64,000 bases of DNA from Polynucleobacter sp. AP-Titi-500A-B4. Its GTDB lineage: Bacteria; Pseudomonadota; Gammaproteobacteria; Burkholderiales; Burkholderiaceae. The translations under genes and the position numbers were made by a program. Shown here one piece after another: positions 25,828 through 34,746 of this stretch. The DNA lies in NCBI RefSeq assembly GCF_018688095.1, contig NZ_CP061311.1, positions 618,861 through 682,860 of the forward strand, written 5' to 3'. Under the pieces are notes generated by a model. It had not been told where the DNA came from, searched no databases, and was given only the letters and a program-made list of their open reading frames with translations. How positions within the stretch are numbered: position 1 is the first letter of the stretch; each line of letters begins with the position of its first letter.

Positions 25828-27045
25828 ATGAGTAAAGCTTGGGATGCCATCGTCATTGGTGGCGGAGCGGCTGGCCTCTTTTGTGCTGGTGTAGCTGGCC
25901 AGCTCGGTAAAAAGGTTCTAGTATTGGATCATGCTCCGATTCTCGGAGAGAAGATTCGGATTAGTGGTGGAGGGCGGTGCAACTTTACCAATATGCATAG
26001 CAGTCCAGCAAATTTTCTATCCCTTAATCCGCATTTTGTAAAGAGTGCATTAGCAAGATACCCCTCAAAAGAATTTATTAAACTCGTGAGTGCCCATGGC
26101 ATTAACTATCACGAGAAGCATCAAGGGCAATTATTTTGTGATGACTCTGCTAAGCAAATTATTGACATGCTCTTTGCTGAGTGCGCTAAAGGTAAAGTCA
26201 CGATACGCAATCCAGTCTCAGTGCAGACGATTACACAAGAGGGTACACATTGGACAATTCATACTAGCGAAGGGATTGAGAAAACCCAATCCGTGGTGAT
26301 GGCGACTGGTGGATTACCAGTGCCTGCTATCGGTGCAACTGCCTATTCTCTTGATATTGCAAAACAGTTTGGCTTGGAGGTGGTTGATCCTCGTCCCGCG
26401 CTTGTACCGCTGTCATTTACTGCTGAGACCTTTGGCAATCTGAATGAACTAGCAGGCTTGAGTGTTCCCGTGCGCATCGCGTCTGGCTCTAAAGGGCATC
26501 GCTATGGCGCTTGCCGCTTTAACGAAGATCTCTTGCTGACCCATAAAGGCTTATCTGGCCCTGCAGTCCTCCAAGCCAGTAGTTATTGGGTTGAAGGTGA
26601 GCCCATTCATATTGATTGGTTAGGTGCGATTGAACTTCCTGGCGGCTTTAACTGTGATGAATTATTTAACAATGAAGACAATCGCCTCAAGTTAACTGAA
26701 ACGATACTAGCCTCTGTTCTCCCTCAACGTTTAGCCAAAGCTTTTGCGGAACAAAAAAATCTCATGGGGCGCAAATGGGCGGAAGTATCTAAGAAAGATC
26801 GTCAAGCCCTCAAAGAGCTCATTACAAATTGGACTGTAAAACCTGCTGGAACCTTGGGGTGGAAAAAAGCCGAGGTAATGCTAGGCGGTGTAAATACAAA
26901 AGAGTTGGATGGTCAAACCATGATGTCACGCAAACATCCCAGCCTATATTTCATTGGAGAGTGCGTAGATGTTACTGGGCATTTGGGCGGCCATAATTTT
27001 CAATGGGCCTGGGCCAGCGGTTATGCCTGCGCTCAAGCCTTATAA
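25828..27045 (+). CDS. NAD(P)/FAD-dependent oxidoreductase of the HI0933/BaiN family
   Basis: A 405-residue flavoprotein. N-terminal AIVIGGGAAGLFCAGVAGQLGKKVLVLD (about 6-33) binds FAD; SGGGRCNFTN near 49-58, the GATAYSLDIAKQFG region and C-terminal GECVDVTGHLGGHNFQWAWASGY complete the family pattern. Members are poorly characterised; BaiN was proposed to reduce bile-acid intermediates in gut bacteria, so its role here is open. It follows a small membrane protein in one operon. Confidence 0.87.
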   Translation: MSKAWDAIVIGGGAAGLFCAGVAGQLGKKVLVLDHAPILGEKIRISGGGRCNFTNMHSSPANFLSLNPHFVKSALARYPSKEFIKLVSAHGINYHEKHQGQLFCDDSAKQIIDMLFAECAKGKVTIRNPVSVQTITQEGTHWTIHTSEGIEKTQSVVMATGGLPVPAIGATAYSLDIAKQFGLEVVDPRPALVPLSFTAETFGNLNELAGLSVPVRIASGSKGHRYGACRFNEDLLLTHKGLSGPAVLQASSYWVEGEPIHIDWLGAIELPGGFNCDELFNNEDNRLKLTETILASVLPQRLAKAFAEQKNLMGRKWAEVSKKDRQALKELITNWTVKPAGTLGWKKAEVMLGGVNTKELDGQTMMSRKHPSLYFIGECVDVTGHLGGHNFQWAWASGYACAQAL

Positions 27046-27071
27046 ATCAGGCTGATATAACTTCAAGTGTT

Positions 27072-27830
27072 TTATTGATGTTTCTTCTTTTCACGTGAGC
27101 GAATATTTAATAGCTCTACCGTGAGAGAAAAAGCCATCGCGACATAAACGTATCCTTTAGGGATGTGGACACCCATGCCTTCTGCAATCAGGACCACGCC
27201 TACTACCGTTAAGAAGGAGAGGGCCAATACCTTAATGGAAGGATGGCGCTGAACAAAGTCACCAATCGGCTTTGCTGCAATGAGCATGATCAAAATGGAA
27301 GCGATTACAGCAGCGATCATGACGCTAATCTGATCCACCATACCTACGGCAGTAATCACGCTATCAAGCGAGAAGATAATATCGAGTAAGCCGATCTGAA
27401 TCACAGAGCCAATAAATAAAGAAGGAATGGATTTCTTGATGGCTTCATTATTTGTGCTCTCCATCTGCGCCTCGTGCTCACCTACCTCTACCTCAACATA
27501 AATTTCTTTTGAGGCTTTCCAGATTAAAAAGAATCCACCGAGTAGCAAGATGAGATCTCGGCCGCTAATCGCATGCTCTAAAAAAGTGAAGAGTGGGGTA
27601 GTTAAACCCATGACCCATGACAAACTGAGCAATAACAAGATACGGGTAGCTAAGGCGAAAAATAAACCAAAGCGGCGTACTTTCTCCCGAATTTCTATTG
27701 GTAGTCGGTTAGCAATGACGCTAATAAAAATGATGTTGTCTATGCCGAGAACTATTTCTAGGGCAGACAGTGTTAAAAAAGCGATCCAAGCATTTGGGTC
27801 GCTTAATAATTGCAAGCTACTTTCGATCAT
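27072..27830 (-). CDS. TerC-family integral membrane protein
   Basis: A 252-residue protein with seven to eight helices and the family signatures LEIVLGIDNIIFISVIANRLP (about 22-42) and DIIFSLDSVITAVGMVDQISVM (about 150-171), whose acidic residues lie within helices. TerC proteins are linked to metal (often manganese) efflux or metalation of secreted proteins. The start is ATG 27830 (MIESSLQLL); an upstream in-frame start at 27911 would place a polar extension and overlap the divergent gene. Confidence 0.9.
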   Translation of the reverse strand: MIESSLQLLSDPNAWIAFLTLSALEIVLGIDNIIFISVIANRLPIEIREKVRRFGLFFALATRILLLLSLSWVMGLTTPLFTFLEHAISGRDLILLLGGFFLIWKASKEIYVEVEVGEHEAQMESTNNEAIKKSIPSLFIGSVIQIGLLDIIFSLDSVITAVGMVDQISVMIAAVIASILIMLIAAKPIGDFVQRHPSIKVLALSFLTVVGVVLIAEGMGVHIPKGYVYVAMAFSLTVELLNIRSREKKKHQ

Positions 27831-27881
27831 GGGATATTTCGACGAGATGACATTAAGGTAAAGTGTATCTAAGTTAGACAA

Positions 27882-28871
27882 ATGAACCCATATATGTTTA
27901 AGCCCGCACAAACTATCAGGATATTGTTATTGAGTATTGCCCTAGGACTCTCTTCTGGAGTGGTGTGGGCAGCCTATCCTGATAAGCCCATCAAGATCAT
28001 TATTGGATTTCCGGCGGGAGGTCCTTTAGACGCGCATATACGACTACTGAGCGATAAGTTGCAATCTGTACTAGGGCAGCCAGTCATTGTGGATTACAAA
28101 GCGGGTGCGGGTGGTGCCGTTGGTGCGCAATTTGTCATGCAATCACCAGCAGATGGCTATACCGTTCTATTAGCAAACACCGGAACAATGGTGATTAATC
28201 CAGCGATTTACACAAAGTCCCCATACGACACTTTAAAAGATTTTCAGCCAATTGCCAGAACTGCACAGCAACCACTTGCGTTGATTGTAAATAAAGATGT
28301 CAGTGCAAATACCTTAAAAGAATTTGTGGCATATGCCAAAGCTAATCCTGGAAAGCTGAATTATGGTTCAGCAGGTAATGGTGGGATTTCTCATTTAGTC
28401 CCAGAGATGCTTAAAAGTGAGACGGGAATATTTATGGTGCACATACCTTTCAAAGGGAGCGCCCCAGCATTTACTGACTTAATAGCTGGGCATGTGCAAT
28501 TTATGGCAGAGTCCGTACCTCAAGCAGCTAACTATGCCAAGCAAGGCAAAGTGAAAGCGCTGGCTGTCACCAGTGCAAAGCGAAACCCTGCTTTACCGAA
28601 TACGCCGACCGTGCTGGAAACGGGAGTTGCTAACCTCGAGGTGGTGGGCTTTTATGGGATTCTTGCGCCTAAAGGTACGCCACCAGATGTCACCAATAAA
28701 TTGAGTCAAGCATTTAAAGAAACTTTAGAGTCACCCGAGATTCAGAAAAAAATGATTGAACAGGGCGCTGACCCTGCTTATCTCAATGCCGATCAATTCA
28801 CTAAGTACCTGACTGCAGAAATGCCACGTTGGGCTAAAGCCGTAAAACAAGCGGGTGCCAAGCTTGACTGA
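27882..28871 (+). CDS. Bug-family tripartite tricarboxylate transporter receptor
   Basis: A periplasmic receptor of 329 residues. The signal peptide (IRILLLSIALGLSSGVVWA) ends just before AYPDKPIKIIIGFPAGGPLDAH, the Bug signature. NYGSAGNGGISHLVPEM and VHIPFKGSAPAFTDLIAGHV mark the ligand-binding cleft. ATG codons at 27882 and 27894 are both possible. No TctAB partner is adjacent. It diverges from terC with about 50 bases between the starts. Confidence 0.9.
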   Translation: MNPYMFKPAQTIRILLLSIALGLSSGVVWAAYPDKPIKIIIGFPAGGPLDAHIRLLSDKLQSVLGQPVIVDYKAGAGGAVGAQFVMQSPADGYTVLLANTGTMVINPAIYTKSPYDTLKDFQPIARTAQQPLALIVNKDVSANTLKEFVAYAKANPGKLNYGSAGNGGISHLVPEMLKSETGIFMVHIPFKGSAPAFTDLIAGHVQFMAESVPQAANYAKQGKVKALAVTSAKRNPALPNTPTVLETGVANLEVVGFYGILAPKGTPPDVTNKLSQAFKETLESPEIQKKMIEQGADPAYLNADQFTKYLTAEMPRWAKAVKQAGAKLD

Positions 28872-28873
28872 AA

Positions 28874-29263
28874 TTAGTTAGGCTGATTTCTCATCCAGTC
28901 TGCAGTATTAAAGAGAGATTCTTCAAGCTGCTTGGCGATGCTGCCCTCAATACCGCACTCTTCAAGTGCGCGGTACATGCAAGCAAGCCATTGGTTGCGC
29001 TCTTGTAGACCAATCTTAAAAGGTAAGTGGCGAGCACGCAGCATAGGGTGTCCATATTTAGGCGAGTAAACATCGGGTCCACCCATCCAGCCAGTGAGGA
29101 AGAATTTGAGTTTCTCGCGGGAGGTCGCCAGATCTTGAGGATGCATCGCTCGTAGCTCAGCAAACTGAGGTTCTAGCGCCATAAGGTCGTAGAAACGGTC
29201 TACCAATTCATCGACTTTGTCGATGCCCCCAATAGCCTCGTAAATGCTTTGTCTTGACGTCAT
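28874..29263 (-). CDS. Truncated haemoglobin (group II, trHbO-like)
   Basis: A 129-residue 2-over-2 globin. SIYEAIGGIDKVDELVDRFYDLM is the family start and HPMLRARHLPFKIG contains the proximal histidine region; the W in QWLACMYRAL corresponds to the group II TrpG8. Such proteins bind O2 or NO and act in redox or NO protection. It ends 2 bases from the convergent Bug gene stop. Confidence 0.9.
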   Translation of the reverse strand: MTSRQSIYEAIGGIDKVDELVDRFYDLMALEPQFAELRAMHPQDLATSREKLKFFLTGWMGGPDVYSPKYGHPMLRARHLPFKIGLQERNQWLACMYRALEECGIEGSIAKQLEESLFNTADWMRNQPN

Positions 29264-29380
29264 ATTGTCATTTTAATGCCTTAAATTAGTGGGATATTGG
29301 CGGTAATTGGCAGTAGGCTAATTTCGGTATAGAGTGGAAGTAAGAGATTTGTCTAACCCCTAATGGATAGGAGCTTAAAA

Positions 29381-29908
29381 ATGGATGCAAAAGATTTGCA
29401 AAAGTGGCAACGTGAAAAAGCAAAAGAGCTTTTCGACTACTCGCACACCTTGTTAGAGGCTGCGAAGAAGTTGAGTGATCACCATATGGCTGAAATTGAG
29501 TGGGGCATGAAGAATGCCTTGGATAGCGCTAAATCTGCCGCTAAAAATGATTTAGCGAAGTTGAAGGATTTGCAAGAAGAAGCAGCGAAAGAAGCAGCTA
29601 AACGTGCTGCCGCTTATCAAAAGAAGGTTAAGTCAGTTCTAAAGGATTTGGGCGAAGGTGCTGCTGATGAAACTGAAAAGCATCTGGAAAAAGTTCGCAG
29701 TTCTTTAGTCAGTTGGCTTGAGGACGCCGAAAATAAATTGCCAGCACATGCTGATAAGTTATCTAAGGTAGTGCATGAGATGTCCACAACTGGTCAGAAC
29801 ATGTTTAAAGAAGGTCGCCGCATTGTGAATCAGGTTGCTGAGACGGCAGAAAAAAATATTGATGATATGGTGAAGAAAACTTCGGGAAGCAAAAAGAAGG
29901 GCGAATGA
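29381..29908 (+). CDS. Phasin family protein
   Basis: A 175-residue soluble, highly helical protein without signal peptide. Long amphipathic helices rich in Ala, Lys and Glu, such as EEAAKEAAKRAAAYQKKVKS, match granule-associated phasins, which coat polyhydroxyalkanoate granules. The start is ATG 29381 with TAGGAG upstream; a nearer upstream ATG at 29363 overlaps that ribosome binding site. A 3-hydroxybutyrate dehydrogenase at 4 kb supports granule metabolism, but no synthase is in the window. Confidence 0.72.
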   Translation: MDAKDLQKWQREKAKELFDYSHTLLEAAKKLSDHHMAEIEWGMKNALDSAKSAAKNDLAKLKDLQEEAAKEAAKRAAAYQKKVKSVLKDLGEGAADETEKHLEKVRSSLVSWLEDAENKLPAHADKLSKVVHEMSTTGQNMFKEGRRIVNQVAETAEKNIDDMVKKTSGSKKKGE

Positions 29909-29926
29909 GTGAAATCGTCCTCTACG

Positions 29927-29958
29927 AAAACCGCCTTGCAGTACTGAGGCGGTTTTTT
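29927..29958. terminator. Terminator between phasin and the convergent TIGR02450 gene
   Basis: AAAACCGCCT and AGGCGGTTTT flank a short loop and are followed by T residues on the plus strand. The minus-strand gene ends within it, so it may act in both directions. Confidence 0.88.
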
Positions 29959-30178
29959 ATTTCCAGCCTTGTAGCCAAAGCTCGCTATTGGTGAGATCAC
30001 GCCAAGCAATCAGAGTAGTTTTCTTGCTATAAACGGCCTCGATCTCTACGAACTCGATCACTTCATTTGGTGACTCGGGAAGAATAACCTTGCTAACTAG
30101 AAAATGTTTCTGCTTTGCAATGGGTTTTACAGCAGTCCATTTAGTGAGTAGTAATTTCTTAGGGCTGAGCTTATTCAT
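29957..30178 (-). CDS. TIGR02450-family small Trp-rich protein
   Basis: A 73-residue protein matching the small tryptophan-rich family: N-terminal INPKKLLLSKWTAV-like NKLSPKKLLLTKWTAVKP, central KHFLVSKV and C-terminal WRDLTNSELWLQGWK, the usual conserved end. It is cytoplasmic and of unknown function. It lies 12 bases after the stop of the lipoprotein gene, so the two may be cotranscribed. Confidence 0.83.
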   Translation of the reverse strand: MNKLSPKKLLLTKWTAVKPIAKQKHFLVSKVILPESPNEVIEFVEIEAVYSKKTTLIAWRDLTNSELWLQGWK

Positions 30179-30190
30179 GGACTCTATGAC

Positions 30191-30502
30191 TTATAAAGCA
30201 GTGCACTGATACTCTTGCCCATTCATAACTAGCGCTCCAGAAGAGGGTGTGAATACTATTCCGGATTGACTGGTTTGAGCGGGGCATTTTTGATCAAAAT
30301 AACTTTGATTGCCAAGACTGCCGCAGAAATCGAACTTAGCTCCCTGAAATTCCATTTGCGCCTTGCGCAGAACCATGGAGATTTTAGTTTCGCTTGCTGA
30401 ACGGCAGTTCCAAGTGGTGTAAGTATCCCTTTCGCATCCACCCAGGATTGACAATGCGCTTAACAAAAGGGCGATAGGCAGGACTTTATTGCATGGGTTC
30501 AT
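30191..30502 (-). CDS. Small lipoprotein of unknown function
   Basis: A 103-residue exported protein. The hydrophobic leader ends in the lipobox LSILGGC, so the mature protein should start at the lipidated cysteine (about residue 23). The mature part has five further cysteines (WNC, FDFC, DQKC, YQC and others in that region), suggesting disulfides, and the C-terminus SGALVMNGQEYQCTAL looks like a small beta domain. ATG 30502 gives the cleanest signal peptide; an ATG at 30538 is an alternative. Confidence 0.75.
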   Translation of the reverse strand: MNPCNKVLPIALLLSALSILGGCERDTYTTWNCRSASETKISMVLRKAQMEFQGAKFDFCGSLGNQSYFDQKCPAQTSQSGIVFTPSSGALVMNGQEYQCTAL

Positions 30503-30588
30503 GAGGCTTAGCTTACCCTGATTTATGACTTCATTCACGCTTTAAATTAGTATTAAGATTAGCAAATCGATTGGATAGCGGAGACAAA

Positions 30589-31389
30589 ATGAATTCCAGT
30601 AAAAATATGAGCCGTCGTAAGGCCCTCAAACTTAGTCTTGGCGCAGCTGCTTTAACATCAGCCACCGTTTCAGGCCAGAGCCAGGCGGCCACTATGAAGA
30701 CGCCTTTTGTAGTTGGACAAACTTATATCCCCATTGCTGGAAGCGCAGAAGAATTTCCGGTAAGACGAATTTATTGCATCGGTAGAAATTATGCAGCTCA
30801 TGCTAGAGAGATGGGTTCTGACCCGACTCGTGAGCCACCATTCTTTTTTCAAAAGCCGACGGACGCAATTCAATTTGTAGCGCCTAACAAAATTGTGGAT
30901 CATCCGTACCCGACACTGACCAAAAACTATCACTATGAAGTTGAGCTGGTAGCTGCGATTGGTAAAGGTGGAAAAAATATTCCTGTCGAAAAAGCGCTAG
31001 AGCACGTCTATGGTTATGCACTAGGCTTGGATATGACCAGACGAGATCTGCAGCGTTTTATGGGCGACCAGAAAAAGCCTTGGGAGATTGGTAAGTCTTT
31101 TGATCACTCCGCGCCTATCGGGCCGATTTTTCCTGTAGCCCAAATTGGGCATTTTCCAAATGGAAAAATTGCACTCTCTGTCAATGGTGTGACTAAGCAA
31201 AGTGCTGACCTGAGTCAAATGATTTGGTCCGTAGCGGAGCAGATAGCAAAGTTATCTGAGGCTAATGAACTCTTCCCTGGGGACATTATTTATTCAGGTA
31301 CTCCTGAAAATGTCGGTCCAGTCGTGAAGGGTGATGTTATCCGCTGCACGATTGACCGACTCCCTGATCTTGTGATCAAGGTAGTTTAG
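30589..31389 (+). CDS. Fumarylacetoacetate-hydrolase-family protein with Tat signal
   Basis: This 266-residue hydrolase has an N-terminal twin-arginine leader (MSRRKALKLSLGAAALTSA) before a complete FAH fold, so it is predicted to fold with its metal and be exported. Metal-ligand motifs are YEVELVAAIG and GLDMTRRDLQ; IYCIGRNYAAHAREMG and SGTPENVGPV are typical of fumarylpyruvate/acylpyruvate hydrolases. It is a clear paralogue of the leaderless enzyme at 53.0 kb. ATG 30589 follows GGAGAC; a TTG at 30571 is less likely. Confidence 0.88.
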   Translation: MNSSKNMSRRKALKLSLGAAALTSATVSGQSQAATMKTPFVVGQTYIPIAGSAEEFPVRRIYCIGRNYAAHAREMGSDPTREPPFFFQKPTDAIQFVAPNKIVDHPYPTLTKNYHYEVELVAAIGKGGKNIPVEKALEHVYGYALGLDMTRRDLQRFMGDQKKPWEIGKSFDHSAPIGPIFPVAQIGHFPNGKIALSVNGVTKQSADLSQMIWSVAEQIAKLSEANELFPGDIIYSGTPENVGPVVKGDVIRCTIDRLPDLVIKVV

Positions 31390-31394
31390 AAAGA

Positions 31395-32984
31395 TTAAAG
31401 AACCCAGAAGTGATGGGTTCCGTCTTTGCCCAGTTGTTCCACTAAGCCAAACTCCCAATCGAGGTAGGCCTGCATTGCTGCAGGATCTACACTCGTGCCT
31501 TCATAGGGGCGTTTATAGCGATCCAATGGAGGGGATGCTAGATGGCTAGGGCCTTTCTCTAGTGCTAAGCCAGCATTACTCCAGGCAGCATTACCGCCTT
31601 CAAGAACGAATACTTCTGCCTTAATCAGCGCTTGGAATTCTTGCGCAATAAATACGCTTAACTCTGCAGGGGAGCTAGTGAGTACATAGCGATCCACCTG
31701 AGGAATGTTTTGAATAGCATCTTTTAATTGAGAGCGTAGGGCATACCAACTGCCTGGAATATGACCTTTCACATAATTGGCATGTGTACTGAAATCCACT
31801 GCAATCGTATTGCTATCTGACTTCAGCCAGTTCGATAGGGTGATGGCATCAACACTATCTACTGAGGGAAGACTTGGTAAGGGTGCTTTCCATGCACCTT
31901 GCTCCGCGAGGTCTGCAGATTTGATGCCATCAAGAACATAAACGTCCCAAGCCATTTGTGCCAACCAGGATGCTGGCATATTGGCTCGGACGCTGCCACC
32001 GCTCGGGTCAACTAAGACAATCCTTGCACCACGAACTGGTGCAACCATTTCTGTTTCTTGAACGAGTTGGCCACCAGGTACTGAGCGAAATCCTGATAGA
32101 TGACCAGCTTCATACTCTTCTGGGGTGCGCGTATCAAAAAAGTAAGTCGTGCGCTCGCTCTGTGACTTCCATTTGCTGACATCGGCTAGCGTTGCCCGTT
32201 TCACGCCTGCGCGATCGGCAACACTACGTGCTCTTTGTGCCGCTTCGCTGGTTGTGTCTTCACTCACGTCTTTAAATTTACGGGTTTGACCTTTATCCAA
32301 CTCCTGTCCTGCCAGGGTCCAGCCAATCGTGCCATTACGTAAGGCGTTAACCTCATTAGGGATGCCAGCATTAATCAGAGATTGTGTGCCAATGATGCTG
32401 CGAGTTCTACCAGCACAATTTACAATCACTTTGGTTTTGGGGTTGGGAGCCAGTTCTGGTAAACGCAGAACTAACTCAGCGCCAGGAACACTAATTCCAG
32501 TCGGAATACTCATCGTGTTGTATTCATCAAAGCGACGGACATCCACTACGACAACATCTTCTTTGTTATCAATCAGCTGTTTTACTTCCTGCGCCGATAG
32601 GGATGGAGTATGACGCTTCGATTCCACTAGCTCTCCAAAAGACTTGCTAGGTACGTTGACATCCTTAAATACTTCGCCGCCTGCAGCCTTCCATCCTTGG
32701 ACGCCACCCTCAAAAACAGATACATCGCTAAAGCCTAAAGAGATTAAGCGCTCGGCTGCTAATCCAGCATAACCTTCGCCATCATCCAACGTCACAATCG
32801 GAGTATTTTTCTTTGGAAGTTTTGCGTAAGCGTCTATCTCAATACGAGAGAGGGGAAGGTTGGCAGCAAACAGAGGATGCTCACGTGCATGAGGATCTTC
32901 TTCGCGAACATCTAAAAGAGCAATTTCTTCTTTATTTAAAAGTTTATTGCGTACAAAGGAATAATTTTTTGTAGAAATGCTCAT
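31395..32984 (-). CDS. Four-module rhodanese-like protein with a single catalytic cysteine
   Basis: This 529-residue cytoplasmic protein has four rhodanese modules: about 5-106, 125-231, 260-365 and 378-480. Rhodaneses carry sulfur as a persulfide on an active-site cysteine. Only module 2 keeps it (C190 in VNCAGRTRS), and this is the only cysteine in the whole protein. The equivalent loops read LDDGEGYA in module 1, VDPSGGSV in 3 and TSSPAELS in 4. The C-terminal 50 residues (PYEGTSVDPAAMQAYLDWEFGL) are shared with tandem rhodaneses of related bacteria. A Bug receptor gene lies upstream. Confidence 0.9.
   Translation of the reverse strand: MSISTKNYSFVRNKLLNKEEIALLDVREEDPHAREHPLFAANLPLSRIEIDAYAKLPKKNTPIVTLDDGEGYAGLAAERLISLGFSDVSVFEGGVQGWKAAGGEVFKDVNVPSKSFGELVESKRHTPSLSAQEVKQLIDNKEDVVVVDVRRFDEYNTMSIPTGISVPGAELVLRLPELAPNPKTKVIVNCAGRTRSIIGTQSLINAGIPNEVNALRNGTIGWTLAGQELDKGQTRKFKDVSEDTTSEAAQRARSVADRAGVKRATLADVSKWKSQSERTTYFFDTRTPEEYEAGHLSGFRSVPGGQLVQETEMVAPVRGARIVLVDPSGGSVRANMPASWLAQMAWDVYVLDGIKSADLAEQGAWKAPLPSLPSVDSVDAITLSNWLKSDSNTIAVDFSTHANYVKGHIPGSWYALRSQLKDAIQNIPQVDRYVLTSSPAELSVFIAQEFQALIKAEVFVLEGGNAAWSNAGLALEKGPSHLASPPLDRYKRPYEGTSVDPAAMQAYLDWEFGLVEQLGKDGTHHFWVL
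31400..31420. terminator. Weak hairpin between convergent FAH and rhodanese genes
   Basis: GAACCCA and TGGGTTC form a 7-bp stem. T-rich sequence follows on the minus strand only after the rhodanese stop. A modest terminator candidate. Confidence 0.35.
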
Positions 32985-33009
32985 GCTGTCTCTATCTAGT
33001 AATGGGTAA

Positions 33010-33993
33010 TTAATCTAACTTGGCACCGGATTTTTTAACGACCTCACTCCAGCGCACAATTTCTTGATTGATGTAGTTTGCCAATTCAGGGCGACTCATC
33101 TTCGGTACGGTAGCGCCCATACCAGCCCAACGTTCTTTAATCTCAGGGGAGGCTAGGGCGATTTGTACTTCAGCACTCATCTTGTCGATGATGTCTTTAG
33201 GTGTACCCTTGATTGCCCACATTGCATACCAACTAGAGACAACAAAGTTATTGATGCCTAACTCTTGTGCGGTAGGCACATTCGGAAAGGCGGGACTACG
33301 TTCCTTGCTGGCCACTGCTACAGCAATGAGTTGGCCACTTTTGATAAAAGGTGCTGCACCAGCTAGGGTGTCAAACATCATGTCTACTTGGCCAGCAACG
33401 AGATCTTGTAATGCAGGGCCAGTACCACGATACGGAATGTGAGTAATGAATAATTTGTTTTGCATCTTAAACAGCTCGCCTGCTAGGTGTTGGGATGTCC
33501 CATTACCTGTCGATGCGTAGTTATATTTACCTGGGTACTTACGGATTTCTTCTAGGATTGATTTCAAATCATTTTTTGGAAATTTAGTTGGGTTGACAAC
33601 AATCACATGAGGTACGCTGCCGATGATGGCGATAGGCTCAAAATCTTTAGTGATGTCATAAGGCAGGTTGGGGTACATACTTGGTGCAATCGAGTGATGC
33701 ACTGCACCCAGAAGCCAGGTGTATCCATCAGGCGCCATTTTTGCTGCAACCGCAGCACCCAGAGTGCCACCAGCACCACCCCGGTTATCAACCACGATGG
33801 AGTCGTTGAGTTGGGTGGAGAGTTGCTTTGCCAATGGTCGACCAAAGGCATCTACAGCGCCGCCTGGGGGGAAGGGGTTAATAAAGGTGATCGGCTTGTT
33901 TGGGGCTGGCCAGGAGGTGTTTTGAGCCCCCGCCACCATCGAAACTAGGGAAAGCAGGCCTACAGCCGCCAAAAGCAGGATTTTTCTAAGCAT
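33010..33993 (-). CDS. Bug-family tripartite tricarboxylate transporter receptor
   Basis: A 327-residue periplasmic receptor. The signal peptide MLRKILLLAAVGLLSLVSM ends about VAGAQ, followed by the Bug motif NKPITFINPFPPGGAVDAFG. NYASTGNGTSQHLAGELF and THIPYRGTGPALQDLVAGQV follow. ATG 33993 has GGAGA at good spacing; an earlier in-frame start at 34041 lacks one. It lies just upstream of the tandem rhodanese with 25 bases between them, so the two may be cotranscribed, which is unusual for a Bug receptor. Confidence 0.9.
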   Translation of the reverse strand: MLRKILLLAAVGLLSLVSMVAGAQNTSWPAPNKPITFINPFPPGGAVDAFGRPLAKQLSTQLNDSIVVDNRGGAGGTLGAAVAAKMAPDGYTWLLGAVHHSIAPSMYPNLPYDITKDFEPIAIIGSVPHVIVVNPTKFPKNDLKSILEEIRKYPGKYNYASTGNGTSQHLAGELFKMQNKLFITHIPYRGTGPALQDLVAGQVDMMFDTLAGAAPFIKSGQLIAVAVASKERSPAFPNVPTAQELGINNFVVSSWYAMWAIKGTPKDIIDKMSAEVQIALASPEIKERWAGMGATVPKMSRPELANYINQEIVRWSEVVKKSGAKLD

Positions 33994-34153
33994 TTTGAAT
34001 GTCTCCAGGGATTTTTCTCTTATTAAAGCATTTTGGGGCAATGGGCGCTTCTAAGAGTTATCCCTGATAAAAAACGCTATTTCTAGTAGTTTTTATGGGG
34101 ATATACTGACTCCGTTGTTGGTATGAATATTTATTTGAATAATGGGAGACAAG

Positions 34154-34342
34154 ATGTCACAACACGATACATTGTTAGCTGCTTTTGAAACATACAAAGC
34201 TGAAAACGAAAAATTCATTGAAAAAGGGATTAAGGCATCTGCCGCTCGTGCTCGTAAGGCCTTGCAAGAAATTGCTGGTGCATGCAAAGAGCGCCGTAAA
34301 GAAATCACTGCTGCAAAAGAGGCAATGGAAGCTAAGAAGTAA
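34154..34342 (+). CDS. Small basic helical protein of unknown function
   Basis: A 62-residue protein, almost all alpha-helical, with many Lys, Arg, Glu and Ala (KGIKASAARARKALQEIAGA). It lacks a signal peptide. Its charge pattern would suit nucleic-acid or granule association, but no named family is recognised. ATG 34154 follows GGGAGA; an ATG at 34142 is the codon just before that site and is unlikely. It ends in a strong terminator. Confidence 0.75.
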   Translation: MSQHDTLLAAFETYKAENEKFIEKGIKASAARARKALQEIAGACKERRKEITAAKEAMEAKK

Positions 34343-34360
34343 TTCTTGCCCAATTGATCT

Positions 34361-34392
34361 AAAAGCCTAGCCTAATCCGCTAGGCTTTTTTC
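34361..34392 (+). terminator. Intrinsic terminator after the small helical protein gene
   Basis: AAAAGCCTAGC/GCTAGGCTTTTTT hairpin with T-tract, 18 bases after the stop codon. Confidence 0.88.
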
Positions 34393-34395
34393 TTT

Positions 34396-34689
34396 TTAGA
34401 TCGCTACACCAAAGAGGGTGAGTTTCATGGCTTGATTGCGAACTGCTACTAGAGATTGGTATTCAGGACTAGATGCCCAAGCATGTGCATCTTCCCTGTT
34501 CGGGAAATGTAATTCCACAAATGCGCTAAAGGGTTGGCATGCCAACTCATTCCAAAATACTTCAGTGACTACACCACGATGCGCAATCTGGCCTTTGTAT
34601 TGCTCCATGGTTCTGCCTACCTGGCTACGGTATTGCTCAAAAGACGCTTGATCCGTTAACTCAATTAATCCAATGACTTTGACGGTCAT
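34396..34689 (-). CDS. DUF1330-family protein (dimeric alpha-beta barrel)
   Basis: A 97-residue cytoplasmic protein of the DUF1330 family: VIGLIELTDQASFEQYRSQVGRTMEQYKG at the N-terminus and FVELHFPNREDAHAWASSPEYQSL further on. Members form ferredoxin-like dimers; the activity is unknown. The start is ATG 34689 with AGGA upstream; longer in-frame reading to 34848 overlaps the divergent cupin gene and is discarded. Confidence 0.85.
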   Translation of the reverse strand: MTVKVIGLIELTDQASFEQYRSQVGRTMEQYKGQIAHRGVVTEVFWNELACQPFSAFVELHFPNREDAHAWASSPEYQSLVAVRNQAMKLTLFGVAI

Positions 34690-34746
34690 ATATCCTCGCT
34701 TTATATGGCTGATGTCAGCAGTGTATATCCGCGCTATAGTTAAAGC

